This document shows, piece by piece, positions 8,202 through 16,526 of a stretch of DNA of 64,000 bases (position 1 is the first letter of the stretch; each line of letters begins with the position of its first letter). This DNA comes from Nordella sp. HKS 07 (GTDB taxonomy: Bacteria; Pseudomonadota; Alphaproteobacteria; Rhizobiales; Aestuariivirgaceae): the NCBI RefSeq assembly GCF_011046735.1, contig NZ_CP049258.1, positions 2,622,001-2,686,000 of the forward strand, given 5' to 3'. The notes under the pieces are model-generated. The model worked only from the letters and a program-made list of their open reading frames with translations, did no database searches and was not told the DNA's origin. The position numbers were made by a program, and so were the translations under genes.

Positions 8202-9239
8202 TCAAATAGCTCGCTTCGGCACGCCGCTATTGACGCAGCAGGATTGCCGCACGATCAGATCGGCCTGCAATATGATGCGCCGGCTGCGATTTCCCGCCTT
8301 GCCGGATATGCGTTCGAATAGCAGTTGGGCGCCGAGGCTGCCGAAGGTTTCTCCGGGCTGATCGATGACGGTGAGAAAGGGTGAGAGTATGGCGAGATGT
8401 TCGACATCGTCGAAGCAGACGAGGCCGATCTCTTCCGGCACCGACAGGCCGCGCTCGCGCAAAGCCTGCATGGTGCCGAGTGCCGTCATGTTGTTCACCG
8501 TGAAGATCGCCGTCGGCAGGGGATCTAGACCGAGCATCATTTGCGCGGCGCGGTAGCCGCCGATGCGGTCCGACGTCGTGCGGAAGATCAGATCCTCGGA
8601 GATCGGAATGCCTGCCGCTTCGAGCGCCTGGCGATAGCCTTCGAGGCGGTCTCTCCCGGTCGAGACATCATCGGATTCGGTGAAGTGGGCGATGCGCCGA
8701 TGTCCGATCCCGATCAGATGTTCGGTGAGGCGCCGTGCGCCCGCGACATTGTCGCTGACCACCAGATCGCAGTCGGTATCGGGCAGGGCCCGGTCGAGCA
8801 GGACGAGGGGAAAGCCGCCTTTCAGCAGCCGCAATAGTGCGAGGCGCGAATGATCGCTGGCCGGCGCCAGCAGCAGGCCTTCGGCCCGGTGCGCCACGAG
8901 ATCATCGATAAATTCGCGCTCCAGCCTGAGATCGCCCTCGCTGTTGCACAGAAGCACGCGGTAGCCCGCTTTGCGGGCCGTGCTCTCAGCACCTCTCATG
9001 ACGGGAGCGAAGAACGGGTTGACCACATCCGGCACGATCAGCCCGATGGTCTTTGTCTGCTGCGACACGAGGCTGCGGGCCAGGCGGTTGGGGATGTAGT
9101 CGAGGCCCAGCATCGCCTCTTCGACCCGGCGCTGCGTTTCGGCATCGACCCTGCTGTTGCCGTTGACCACGCGCGAGACGGTCATTGCCGAGACACCGGC
9201 TCTCTGGGCGACGTCGCGAAGGGTTACGGCCATCCTCAT
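8202..9239 (-). CDS. LacI-family transcriptional regulator
   Basis: The 345-residue protein has the LacI helix-turn-helix at the N-terminus (TLRDVAQRAGVSAMTVSRVV), the hinge helix with NRLARSL, and a periplasmic-binding-protein-like effector domain beginning IGLIVPDVVNPFF. It diverges from a XylFGH-like transporter operon and almost certainly represses it, releasing the operator when a sugar or sugar derivative binds. An alternative start three codons downstream (MAVTLRD) matches the usual family N-terminus. A palindromic operator lies five bases before its start codon, which suggests autoregulation. Confidence 0.93.
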   Translation of the reverse strand: MRMAVTLRDVAQRAGVSAMTVSRVVNGNSRVDAETQRRVEEAMLGLDYIPNRLARSLVSQQTKTIGLIVPDVVNPFFAPVMRGAESTARKAGYRVLLCNSEGDLRLEREFIDDLVAHRAEGLLLAPASDHSRLALLRLLKGGFPLVLLDRALPDTDCDLVVSDNVAGARRLTEHLIGIGHRRIAHFTESDDVSTGRDRLEGYRQALEAAGIPISEDLIFRTTSDRIGGYRAAQMMLGLDPLPTAIFTVNNMTALGTMQALRERGLSVPEEIGLVCFDDVEHLAILSPFLTVIDQPGETFGSLGAQLLFERISGKAGNRSRRIILQADLIVRQSCCVNSGVPKRAI

Positions 9240-9243
9240 TCCT

Positions 9244-9260
9244 GATGTTACGCTAACATC
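9244..9260. promoter_or_regulatory. LacI-type operator
   Basis: The sequence GATGTTA-CGC-TAACATC is a perfect inverted repeat with seven-base arms. Its central C-G dinucleotide is typical of LacI-family operators. It overlaps the leader of the lacI-like gene. A related element, TGTTAGCG-TTACCA, lies at 9353-9366 close to the transporter start, and a weaker TGTT/AACA pair is at 9263-9278. Paired sites in a divergent region would allow repression of both directions. Confidence 0.75.
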
Positions 9261-9352
9261 GATGTTCGTTATCTAACAGCAGATCAATCCGGCGCGAAGA
9301 TAGAATTTAATAAACTCAACAAGTTTGTCGGATTGACTCATATGTTAGTCGT

Positions 9353-9366
9353 TGTTAGCGTTACCA
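9353..9366. promoter_or_regulatory. Second, imperfect LacI-type operator near the transporter promoter
   Basis: TGTTAGCGTTACCA resembles the main operator, with one good half (TGTTA-GCG) and a degraded second half. A TTGACT hexamer, a possible -35 box, lies just upstream at 9333-9338, so a repressor bound here would cover the transporter promoter. Confidence 0.5.
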
Positions 9367-9412
9367 TCAAGCGAGTCATCATCTATAGGCGGCCGCTCGA
9401 TGGGAGGATGTC

Positions 9413-10480
9413 ATGACCAAGCATTTCGCGATGTTGATGGTGCCTCTGGCTCTCGCCGCGACAATTGCCGTTTCGGTGCCCGCTTTGGCCGCGGGGGACT
9501 GCAAGCCGGGCAAGACCGGCAAGATCGCCTTCATGCTGAAGCACCAGAAGGCCTTCCGTTATCTCAATGCCGACGTGCCCTTCTTCGTCAAGACCGCCGA
9601 AGCGGGCGGCTATCAGGTTCTCGTTCAATCGGCCGATCATGACGCCGCCAAGCAGGTCGCCCAGGCGGAGAATGTCATTACCCAGGGCGTCGATGCCATC
9701 GTCATCCAGCCGGTTGATTTCAACGTCGCCGCTTCGATTGCCGAGAAGGCCAACGAGGCCGGCATTCCGATCGCCTCCTATGACGACTTGATCCTCGGGG
9801 CCAATCAGACGGCGTTCATCGGCCGCGACCCGCGCGAAGGCGGTGCGTCGGCGGCGCGTGCCGTAATCGCCGCGGTCCCCAAAGGCAATTATGCCCTGAT
9901 CGGCGGAGACCCGGGGCAGACCGGATCGACCCAGATGCAGGAAGGCTATCACATGATCGTCGATCCGCTGGTCGCCAAAGGTGACATCAAGATCGTCCTC
10001 GATCAGTTCTCGCCGGGCTGGAAGACGGAAGCCGCGCAGGCCCATGCCGAGAATGCCCTGACCCAGAACAACAATGCCATCAATGCTTTCCTCGTCTCCT
10101 ATGACGGCATGTCAGTGGGCGTGCTGCAGGCGATCGACGGCGCCGGCATCGCGGCAGGCTCGATCCCCGTCACCGGCCAGGATATGGAACTCGCGGCGGC
10201 TCAGGCCATCGTCGAAGGCCGCATGTTCGGCAGCGTGTGGCCGGCGCCCGATGAAATGGCGGTGGCCGGCGCCAAGGCGGCGATCGCCATGGCGAAATGC
10301 GAAGATATCGGCGCCACCGACAAGATCAACAACAAGGCCGCCGACATTCCCTGGGTGAAGACGCCGATCTATCTCGTCAGCCAGAAGGAAATGCCGGAAT
10401 TCGTCTGCACCCACCAGCATTGGCTGGACATCAAGGAAGTCTACAAGAACGTTCCGGACAAGATGCCTAAATGCAACTGA
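9413..10480 (+). CDS. Sugar ABC transporter substrate-binding protein (XylF-like)
   Basis: This 355-residue periplasmic protein has a clear signal peptide ending ALAAGDC and a type I sugar-binding fold (PBP type 1, ribose/xylose class). Typical stretches are DHDAAKQVAQAENVITQGVD, AIVIQPVDFN and NEAGIPIASYDDLI. It delivers a sugar to the permease encoded downstream. Overall it is closest in character to XylF-type xylose-binding proteins, but the ligand cannot be proven from sequence. It is the first gene of a three-gene operon under the divergent LacI regulator, followed 18 bases later by the ATPase gene. Confidence 0.9.
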   Translation: MTKHFAMLMVPLALAATIAVSVPALAAGDCKPGKTGKIAFMLKHQKAFRYLNADVPFFVKTAEAGGYQVLVQSADHDAAKQVAQAENVITQGVDAIVIQPVDFNVAASIAEKANEAGIPIASYDDLILGANQTAFIGRDPREGGASAARAVIAAVPKGNYALIGGDPGQTGSTQMQEGYHMIVDPLVAKGDIKIVLDQFSPGWKTEAAQAHAENALTQNNNAINAFLVSYDGMSVGVLQAIDGAGIAAGSIPVTGQDMELAAAQAIVEGRMFGSVWPAPDEMAVAGAKAAIAMAKCEDIGATDKINNKAADIPWVKTPIYLVSQKEMPEFVCTHQHWLDIKEVYKNVPDKMPKCN

Positions 10481-10498
10481 AGTCGGCGGTACTCGGCC

Positions 10499-12055
10499 AT
10501 GACGATGGCGGGCACAATGACGGCGGATCGCGCGGCACGTGATCCTTCGTCCGTCGCCGCCCTGACGGCCGCGCATCTGAGCAAACGATTTCCCGGCGTC
10601 CTGGCAGTCGACGACGTCAGCCTCACCATAAATCCGGGTGAGATCGTCGCCCTGCTCGGCCAGAACGGCGCCGGCAAATCCACCCTGATCCAGATGTTCG
10701 CCGGCCTGCATCCCGCCGGCAGTTTCACTGGCGACATTTTTCTCGCCGGTCGACCCTATCACCCGCGCAACGTGGCGGAGGCGGAGGCCTCAGGCGTCGC
10801 GCTCGTGCCGCAGGAGATCAACGTCGCCCCGGAACTGTCGGTTGCCGAGAATCTATTTCTCAATGCCGAGCCGTCGCGCTGGGGATTTCTCGATTACCCG
10901 CTGCGTCTGGCGCGCACCGCCGAAGCCTTGCGCGATTTCGACCTCGATATCGATCCTTCACTGCCGATGAAGGCGCTTGATCTGGCGACCCAGCAGCTGG
11001 CGCTCATTGCCCGGGCGCTGTCGAAGAACGTCGATCTTCTCATTCTCGACGAGCCGACGGCGGCGCTCACCGAAGGCGAGGCCCAGAAGCTCTTCGAGCG
11101 CATGCGACTCCTGGCCCGGCGCGGCATGGCCATCATCTTTGTCACCCACCGCCTGGCGGAAGTCTTCTCGGTGTCCGATCGCATCATCATCATGCGCGAT
11201 GGCCGCATCTGCGGCACGCATGCGACGGCGGACGTGACGCGCGCCAAAGTCGTCGCCCAGATGGTCGGCCGCACCCTGGCGCCGGTCGAAAGGCGAATGA
11301 CCGCGAGATTGCCGGCTGCCATCTCCGTCGAGCATCTCAAGGTCTTCGATCCCGATGACGAGGCGCGGCTGCGGGTGAACGATATCTCGTTGACTGTGGC
11401 TCAGGGAGAGATCGTCGGCCTGTTTGGTCTGGTGGGCTCGGGGTGCATCGAGGCCGCTGTTGCTCTCTATGGAGCCTGGCCCGGCAAGCGCGAGGGAGCG
11501 ATTGCCCTTGCGGGTGAGCCGGCCGCTCTTGCCGATCCGCAAGAATCCGTCTCGCGGGGCATCGGCTTCATGGCGCAGGACCGGCGTGACTGCCTGATGC
11601 TCGATCAGACCGTGCATGACAATACGATCCTCGCCAGCCTCGGAAGACTGTCGTCTCATGGCTTCATCGATGAGGCGCGGGCTAGGCGCACCACAGGCAG
11701 CCTCGTCCACGAGCTTGCCATCAAGACCAGGTCGATCGAAAGCTGGATCGGAACCTTGTCGGGCGGCAATCAGCAGAAGGTCCAGGTGGCGCGCTGGCTC
11801 GCGGCCGATGCGCGGATATTCATCCTGGTCGATCCGACGCGCGGCGTCGACATTGGCGCCCGCAGCGAGATCAAGCGTTTATGGGCGAGACTCGCTGAAG
11901 CGGGACGCAGTATTCTCATCGCCTCCACCGATGCCGAGGAACTGGTCGATATCTGCGACCGTGTCCTTGTCCTCAGGGCCCGCAAAGCCGTCGGCGAGGT
12001 CGCCCGCGGTGATCTGAGCGAAGAGCGCATTCTGGGAATGGCCGCCGATGTCTGA
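10499..12055 (+). CDS. Sugar ABC transporter ATP-binding protein, tandem domains (XylG/RbsA-like)
   Basis: The 518-residue protein has two ABC domains, as in RbsA and XylG. The N-terminal domain has Walker A GQNGAGKST and Walker B LLILDEPTAAL. The C-terminal domain carries a degenerate Walker A (GLVGSGCIEAA) but a good signature LSGGNQQKVQVARWL and the DPTRGVD motif. This asymmetry is normal for the family. It powers import of the sugar bound by the preceding protein, and its stop overlaps the start of the permease gene by eight bases. Confidence 0.94.
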   Translation: MTMAGTMTADRAARDPSSVAALTAAHLSKRFPGVLAVDDVSLTINPGEIVALLGQNGAGKSTLIQMFAGLHPAGSFTGDIFLAGRPYHPRNVAEAEASGVALVPQEINVAPELSVAENLFLNAEPSRWGFLDYPLRLARTAEALRDFDLDIDPSLPMKALDLATQQLALIARALSKNVDLLILDEPTAALTEGEAQKLFERMRLLARRGMAIIFVTHRLAEVFSVSDRIIIMRDGRICGTHATADVTRAKVVAQMVGRTLAPVERRMTARLPAAISVEHLKVFDPDDEARLRVNDISLTVAQGEIVGLFGLVGSGCIEAAVALYGAWPGKREGAIALAGEPAALADPQESVSRGIGFMAQDRRDCLMLDQTVHDNTILASLGRLSSHGFIDEARARRTTGSLVHELAIKTRSIESWIGTLSGGNQQKVQVARWLAADARIFILVDPTRGVDIGARSEIKRLWARLAEAGRSILIASTDAEELVDICDRVLVLRARKAVGEVARGDLSEERILGMAADV

Positions 12056-13250
12056 CCCTGTGCTGACGGTGTCGAAAGACGAAGCGGGGCCCGCGCGAGA
12101 GTCGCGAGGCTGGTTCGCCTTGCTCGGCCTGTCCTCATTGCGCGAATCGATGCTGCTTCTGATCCTCGCCGCCATCTGGCTCTTCTTCTATGTGGCGACG
12201 GACGGCATCTTCCTCACGCCGCGCAATCTGGTTCTGCTCGCGCTCCAGACATCGATCGTGAGCCTTGCGGCCATCAGCGCGGTGATGCTGATCGTCACGC
12301 GCAATTTCGATCTTTCGGTCGGTTCGGCCGTCGCCCTTGTCGGCGTCGTGGTCGCCCTCCTGGCCGGACAATATGATGTCAATCCGCTGATCGCCGTGGC
12401 GGCGGGTATTCTGGTCGGCCTGCTGATGGGCGCATGGCAGGGTTTCTGGGTCACGCGCATCGGCGTGTCGTCCTTCATCGTGACCCTGGCCGGCATGCTG
12501 TATTTTCGCGGCTTCTCGATGATCGTCACCAACGGGGCGACGATCGCCTCCTTGCCGCGGCCACTCACCCGTTTCGCCACCGCCTTTTTGCCGCCGGTGC
12601 CCTCGATTTTGCTGGTCGTGCTGACCGCTGCCGGCTTCCTGGCTCTGCGCGGGCTTGAAATCAGGCGTGCCTATCGGTTGGGCGTAATCGCGCGGCCGCA
12701 ATCCATCTTCATCAAGACGGCTATTCCAGTCGTCATCGCCGCTGGCGTGGCCTTGTTCATCGTCTCCTGGCAGGGCATTCCCTATCTTGTCCTGCTCGTC
12801 GCGGTCTGCGCCCTGGCCGCGGAGCTGGTGATGCGCCGCACGCGTTATGGCGCGCAGCTTTATGCCATTGGCGGCAACCCCGAGGCCGCCCGCCTTGCTG
12901 GCATCAACATCAAACAGGCGATCTTCTGGAATTTCGTCATTGCCGGTTTCGCCTATGGCGTCACGGGGGTCGCGCTCACCGCGCGGGTCGGTGGTGCGGT
13001 GGCCGGGAGTGCGGGTCTTTTCCTCGAGCTCGATGCCATCGCCGCGGCGATCATCGGCGGCACCGCCCTTTCCGGCGGCCGCGGCCGCATTCTGGGTGCC
13101 CTGGTCGGCGCGTTGCTCATGGGCAGCCTGAATAACGGCATGAGTCTCATGAATGTCGCACCGTTCTTTCAGGATACCGCGCGCGGCATCGTGCTGCTGC
13201 TGGCGGTGGCGCTCGACCATTTGAGCCGCAGCCGCAGTCGGACTACTTGA
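12048..13250 (+). CDS. Sugar ABC transporter permease (XylH-like)
   Basis: This 400-residue inner-membrane protein has about ten hydrophobic segments and the conserved BPD_transp_2 regions NFDLSVGSAVALVG and GGTALSGGRGRILGALVGA. Its length, greater than RbsC (about 320), and its internal insert favour the XylH branch. It forms the channel of the transporter encoded by the two preceding genes, to which it is translationally coupled. Confidence 0.92.
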   Translation: MSDPVLTVSKDEAGPARESRGWFALLGLSSLRESMLLLILAAIWLFFYVATDGIFLTPRNLVLLALQTSIVSLAAISAVMLIVTRNFDLSVGSAVALVGVVVALLAGQYDVNPLIAVAAGILVGLLMGAWQGFWVTRIGVSSFIVTLAGMLYFRGFSMIVTNGATIASLPRPLTRFATAFLPPVPSILLVVLTAAGFLALRGLEIRRAYRLGVIARPQSIFIKTAIPVVIAAGVALFIVSWQGIPYLVLLVAVCALAAELVMRRTRYGAQLYAIGGNPEAARLAGINIKQAIFWNFVIAGFAYGVTGVALTARVGGAVAGSAGLFLELDAIAAAIIGGTALSGGRGRILGALVGALLMGSLNNGMSLMNVAPFFQDTARGIVLLLAVALDHLSRSRSRTT

Positions 13251-13290
13251 AATGGATCACTGGAGCAGGATGTGATTGGTACCGCCTACT

Positions 13291-13405
13291 ACCCTCACCC
13301 TTAGGCGCCCGCCGAAGGCGGGCCTCGAAGGGTGGCAAGCGGCAAGGCCTGTGTACCTGGATCATGCTTCGAGGCTCGCTTCGCTCGTGCCTCAGCATGA
13401 GGGTG
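13291..13405. repeat. Dispersed palindromic repeat, family A, copy 2
   Basis: This copy opens with ACCCTCACCCTTAGGCGCC and closes with GCCTCAGCATGAGGGTG, the reverse orientation of copy 1. Inner hairpins CGCCCGCCGAAGGCGGGC and CTCGCTTCGCTCG are present. An open frame of the next gene runs through it but is not coding. Confidence 0.78.
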
Positions 13406-13428
13406 TTTTTTTAAGACGAGGTCTTGGA

Positions 13429-14457
13429 ATGAGCTACCAGCCGCATGCCGATCGCTATCAGACCATGCAATATCGCCGCTGCGGCAGAAGCGGTCTCGAT
13501 CTGCCATTGCTGTCGCTGGGTCTGTGGCACAATTTCGGTGAGGATTCGCATCTCGAGAATGCCCGCGCCATCTGCCGCCGGGCTTTCGATCTGGGGATCA
13601 CTCATTTCGATCTGGCCAATAATTATGGGCCGCCGCCGGGATCGGCCGAGGAGGCTTTCGGGCAGATATTGCGGACGGATTTTGCCGGCCACCGCGACGA
13701 GCTCGTGATCTCGACCAAAGCCGGCTATCGCATGTGGCCTGGACCCTATGGCGAATTCGGCGGCCGCAAATACATTCTGGCCAGCCTCGACCAGAGCCTG
13801 AAACGGATGGGCCTCGATTACGTCGACATATTCTATTCGCACCGTTTCGATCCCAAGACGCCCCTGGAAGAGACGATGGGTGCCCTCGAGACCGCCGTCA
13901 GGCAGGGCAAGGCGCTTTATACCGGGATCTCGTCCTACAGTTCGGCGCGCACCGCGGAAGCGGCGGAGCTTTTACGGAACGCCGGCATCAGGCTGCTCAT
14001 TCATCAGCCGAGCTACTCGATGCTCAATCGCTGGACTGAACGTGACGGCCTGCTCGCGGCCTTGGAAAAGGAAGGCATGGGCTGCATTGCTTTCACGCCT
14101 TTGGCGCAAGGGCTGCTTACCGGCAAATATCTGAAGGGCGTTCCCCCGGGCAGCCGCGCCACCGCCGGCAAATCGCTTTTGCCGGAATTCCTCAACGAAG
14201 CCGTGCTTGGCCGTCTGCGCGCCCTCAATGCCATCGCCGAGCGTCGCGGCCAGTCGCTGGCTCAGATGGCGCTCGCCTGGGTGCTGCGCGATCCGCGTAT
14301 GACGACAGCCTTGATCGGCGCGAGCCGGCCGGAGCAGATCGAGGAGAATGTCGGCGCCTTGGCCAATCTCGATTTCACACCCGATGAGCTGGCCGAGATA
14401 GATCGCTTCGCCATCGACAGCAATGTCAATCTCTGGGCGGCGTCGAGTTCGGCCTGA
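13429..14457 (+). CDS. Aldo/keto reductase, YghZ / L-glyceraldehyde 3-phosphate reductase type
   Basis: The 342-residue protein has the aldo/keto reductase barrel with the catalytic tetrad visible: Asp and Tyr in HFDLANNYGP, Lys in STKAGYRMWPGPYG and His in YSHRFDP. The phrases STKAGY and EFGGRKYILASLDQSLKRMG are characteristic of the YghZ group, which detoxifies L-glyceraldehyde 3-phosphate and reduces other aldehydes with NADPH. Upstream in-frame codons fall in the palindromic repeat, so the ATG at 13429 is the sensible start. It follows the sugar transporter and may handle a sugar-derived aldehyde. Confidence 0.88.
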   Translation: MSYQPHADRYQTMQYRRCGRSGLDLPLLSLGLWHNFGEDSHLENARAICRRAFDLGITHFDLANNYGPPPGSAEEAFGQILRTDFAGHRDELVISTKAGYRMWPGPYGEFGGRKYILASLDQSLKRMGLDYVDIFYSHRFDPKTPLEETMGALETAVRQGKALYTGISSYSSARTAEAAELLRNAGIRLLIHQPSYSMLNRWTERDGLLAALEKEGMGCIAFTPLAQGLLTGKYLKGVPPGSRATAGKSLLPEFLNEAVLGRLRALNAIAERRGQSLAQMALAWVLRDPRMTTALIGASRPEQIEENVGALANLDFTPDELAEIDRFAIDSNVNLWAASSSA

Positions 14458-14461
14458 TCGT

Positions 14462-15103
14462 TCACACATTGAGCCGATGCTCGAAATAGGCCTGGTGCTC
14501 GCGCGAGAGTCGGCAGGCGAGCTCGACATCCTTCGCCTTGATCGCGTCGACGATGGGCTGATGGCTGTCGGCTGCGGCCATGAAATCGATACCGGGCTCC
14601 GACAGAGTGACCCTTGTGTGGATTTCGAGATGCAGCGAGTCCCATAATTTGAGCAGAAGCTCATTGCCGGCCGCCGCCACGATGGCGCGATGGAAGGCGA
14701 CGCTGTGGCGTATCATCTGCTCGATATTTTTGTTGCGCGCCGCATCGCGCATGAAGTCGACCTCTGCCTGCAGCCCGTCGATGTCGAGCGCCGGATTGAT
14801 GGTGGCGAGCCGCGCGGCGGCCTCCCCGAGCGCGCCGCGCACCAGATAGATCTCGCGCTGTGCGCTGCTGGCGAAGGGCTTCACGAAGGAGCCGCGCCGC
14901 GGCTTGGCTGTCACCAACCCCGCCATTTCGAGATCGCGCAACGCCTCGCGGATCGGCATCTGGCTGGTGCCAAACTCCTCGGCGAGCCGCATCTCGATGA
15001 GCCGCTCGCCGCTTTTGTAATGGCCGGTGGCGATGCGCTCGATCAGGGTCTTGCGGATGCGGTCGGCGAGGGACTGGGATCGGTCTTCGAGCGATTTGTT
15101 CAT
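14462..15103 (-). CDS. GntR-family regulator, FCD (FadR) subgroup
   Basis: The 213-residue protein has the GntR winged helix near residues 10-75 (GERLIEMRLAEEFGTSQMPI) and an all-helical FCD domain. The domain includes histidines in RHSVAFHRAIVAAAGNELL and the terminal SREHQAYFEHRL, likely metal or ligand contacts. It is divergent from the molybdenum hydroxylase operon, separated by a region with a 14-bp palindrome. It most likely represses that operon and is relieved by a carboxylate intermediate. Confidence 0.92.
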   Translation of the reverse strand: MNKSLEDRSQSLADRIRKTLIERIATGHYKSGERLIEMRLAEEFGTSQMPIREALRDLEMAGLVTAKPRRGSFVKPFASSAQREIYLVRGALGEAAARLATINPALDIDGLQAEVDFMRDAARNKNIEQMIRHSVAFHRAIVAAAGNELLLKLWDSLHLEIHTRVTLSEPGIDFMAAADSHQPIVDAIKAKDVELACRLSREHQAYFEHRLNV

Positions 15104-15112
15104 TTGTGGATT

Positions 15113-15126
15113 GATTATCGATAATC
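15113..15126. promoter_or_regulatory. Palindromic GntR/FCD operator before the molybdenum hydroxylase operon
   Basis: GATTATCGATAATC is a perfect 14-base palindrome. It lies nine bases upstream of the regulator start and about 80 bases before the first hydroxylase gene. FCD regulators bind short palindromes of this kind, so it is the probable operator for both directions. Confidence 0.7.
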
Positions 15127-15207
15127 GTTAAGTTAGCCTGTTTGAACAATAACGGGCTGGACGCGTGTTGAAAAGCGCCAACTAGCCTGAAAAATGGGAG
15201 GTTCAGA

Positions 15208-16011
15208 ATGTCCGTCACGCTTACGGCGGCCAGACAGGCGCGCCTCGTTCCGGCATTGCAGGCCAAGGGTGGACGTATCGTCGCCGGCGGCACCTTGGCT
15301 ATCGCCGATCTCAATCAGGGGCCGACATCCGGATCCGCCCTCATCACCCTTGACCGTCTGGGCTTCGATCAGGTCACGGCGAAGGGGGGCAAGGTCACGC
15401 TCGGCGCCATGGTCACCATGGCGAAGATCGCCCGCGACCGGCGCCTCAAATTCCTGCATCCCGTCGCCAATTCGATTGGCGGCCCGGCGGTCAGGGCGAT
15501 GGCGACAGTCGGCGGCAATCTCTTCGCGCCGGCACCCTATGGCGATATGGCGGCGGCCCTGCTGGCGCTCGATGCCGAGGTCACGCTTCATGACGGCAAA
15601 ACGACACGCAAGCTCGTGATCGAGGCCTTCCTCAGGCAACGCCACAAGCTCAACAAGACCTGCATCGTCTCGGTATCCTTCGCGTCTCCCCCGGCAGGCG
15701 CCTTTCGCTATTTCAAGGCGGTGCGCCGCAAGCCGGTGAGCGCCTCGGTCGTGACCATCGCGGCGCTGCTGCCGCGCAAGGCGGGAAAGATAAAGGGCGC
15801 CCGCATCGCGCTGGGCGCCATGGCGGAGAATGCCGTCAGGGCGCGCAAAGCAGAGGCCGCGCTCGAAGGTGCCGCACTCGATCATGAAGCCATAGCGGCG
15901 GCGGCAAATCTCATCACGACTGAAACATCGCCCGCCGACGACGCCTATGCCTCGGCCTGGTATCGCCGCGAGATAGCCCCCGTTTATTTCTTCCGCCTTC
16001 TCACCGCTTAA
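15208..16011 (+). CDS. Molybdenum hydroxylase medium (FAD-binding) subunit, CoxM-like
   Basis: This 267-residue subunit of the xanthine dehydrogenase/CO dehydrogenase medium-chain family shows ATVGGNLFAPAPYGDMAAAL, the second FAD-binding motif, and a modified first motif, AGGTLAIADLN. A C-terminal CO-dehydrogenase flavoprotein domain follows. It passes electrons from the iron-sulfur subunit to an external acceptor. GGGAGG precedes the ATG by six bases. It is the first gene of the eight-gene operon; the small subunit starts 12 bases downstream. CODH-type FAD subunits are usually slightly longer (about 280-290). Confidence 0.9.
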   Translation: MSVTLTAARQARLVPALQAKGGRIVAGGTLAIADLNQGPTSGSALITLDRLGFDQVTAKGGKVTLGAMVTMAKIARDRRLKFLHPVANSIGGPAVRAMATVGGNLFAPAPYGDMAAALLALDAEVTLHDGKTTRKLVIEAFLRQRHKLNKTCIVSVSFASPPAGAFRYFKAVRRKPVSASVVTIAALLPRKAGKIKGARIALGAMAENAVRARKAEAALEGAALDHEAIAAAANLITTETSPADDAYASAWYRREIAPVYFFRLLTA

Positions 16012-16023
16012 GGGAAGTACGTC

Positions 16024-16515
16024 ATGACCAAGGTCGCCGTGGAATTCACGCTCAACGCGCGAGAGCAGAATGAATTCGTCGAATCGGGCTCGACGCTTCT
16101 GGCGATGCTGCGCGACAGGCTCGACCTCTACGCCACCAAGGCCGGCTGCCATCAGGGGACATGCGGCGCCTGTACCGTCATCATCGACGGCGAGCCGCAT
16201 CTGTCCTGTCTCACTCTGGCGGAGCGCTGCGAGGGCCGGGAGATCACCACGCTCGAAGGGCTCAGCCTCGACGGCGCGCTGCATCCGCTTCAGCAGGCCT
16301 TCATGGACGGCTTTGCCGCCCAATGCGGCTTCTGCACGCCGGGCATGATCCTCGCCGCCAAATGTCTGCTCGACCGCAATCCTGAGCCGACGCGCGCCGA
16401 GATCGCCGACGCGATCTCAGGGAACATCTGCCGCTGCACCGGCTACGAGCCGATCATCGCCGCGATCCTCAGCGTGGCCGAGCGGATGCGCGATCCCGTC
16501 GGCAAGCGCGCGTGA
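16024..16515 (+). CDS. Molybdenum hydroxylase small [2Fe-2S] subunit, CoxS-like
   Basis: The 163-residue protein carries both expected iron-sulfur clusters. The plant-ferredoxin-type N-terminal domain has CHQGTCGACTV plus the following SC, and the helical C-terminal domain has CGFCTPGM and ICRCTGYEPI. It relays electrons between the molybdenum centre and FAD. Length and motif order are normal for the family. Confidence 0.95.
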   Translation: MTKVAVEFTLNAREQNEFVESGSTLLAMLRDRLDLYATKAGCHQGTCGACTVIIDGEPHLSCLTLAERCEGREITTLEGLSLDGALHPLQQAFMDGFAAQCGFCTPGMILAAKCLLDRNPEPTRAEIADAISGNICRCTGYEPIIAAILSVAERMRDPVGKRA

Positions 16516-16526
16516 GGGAGCAGCAA

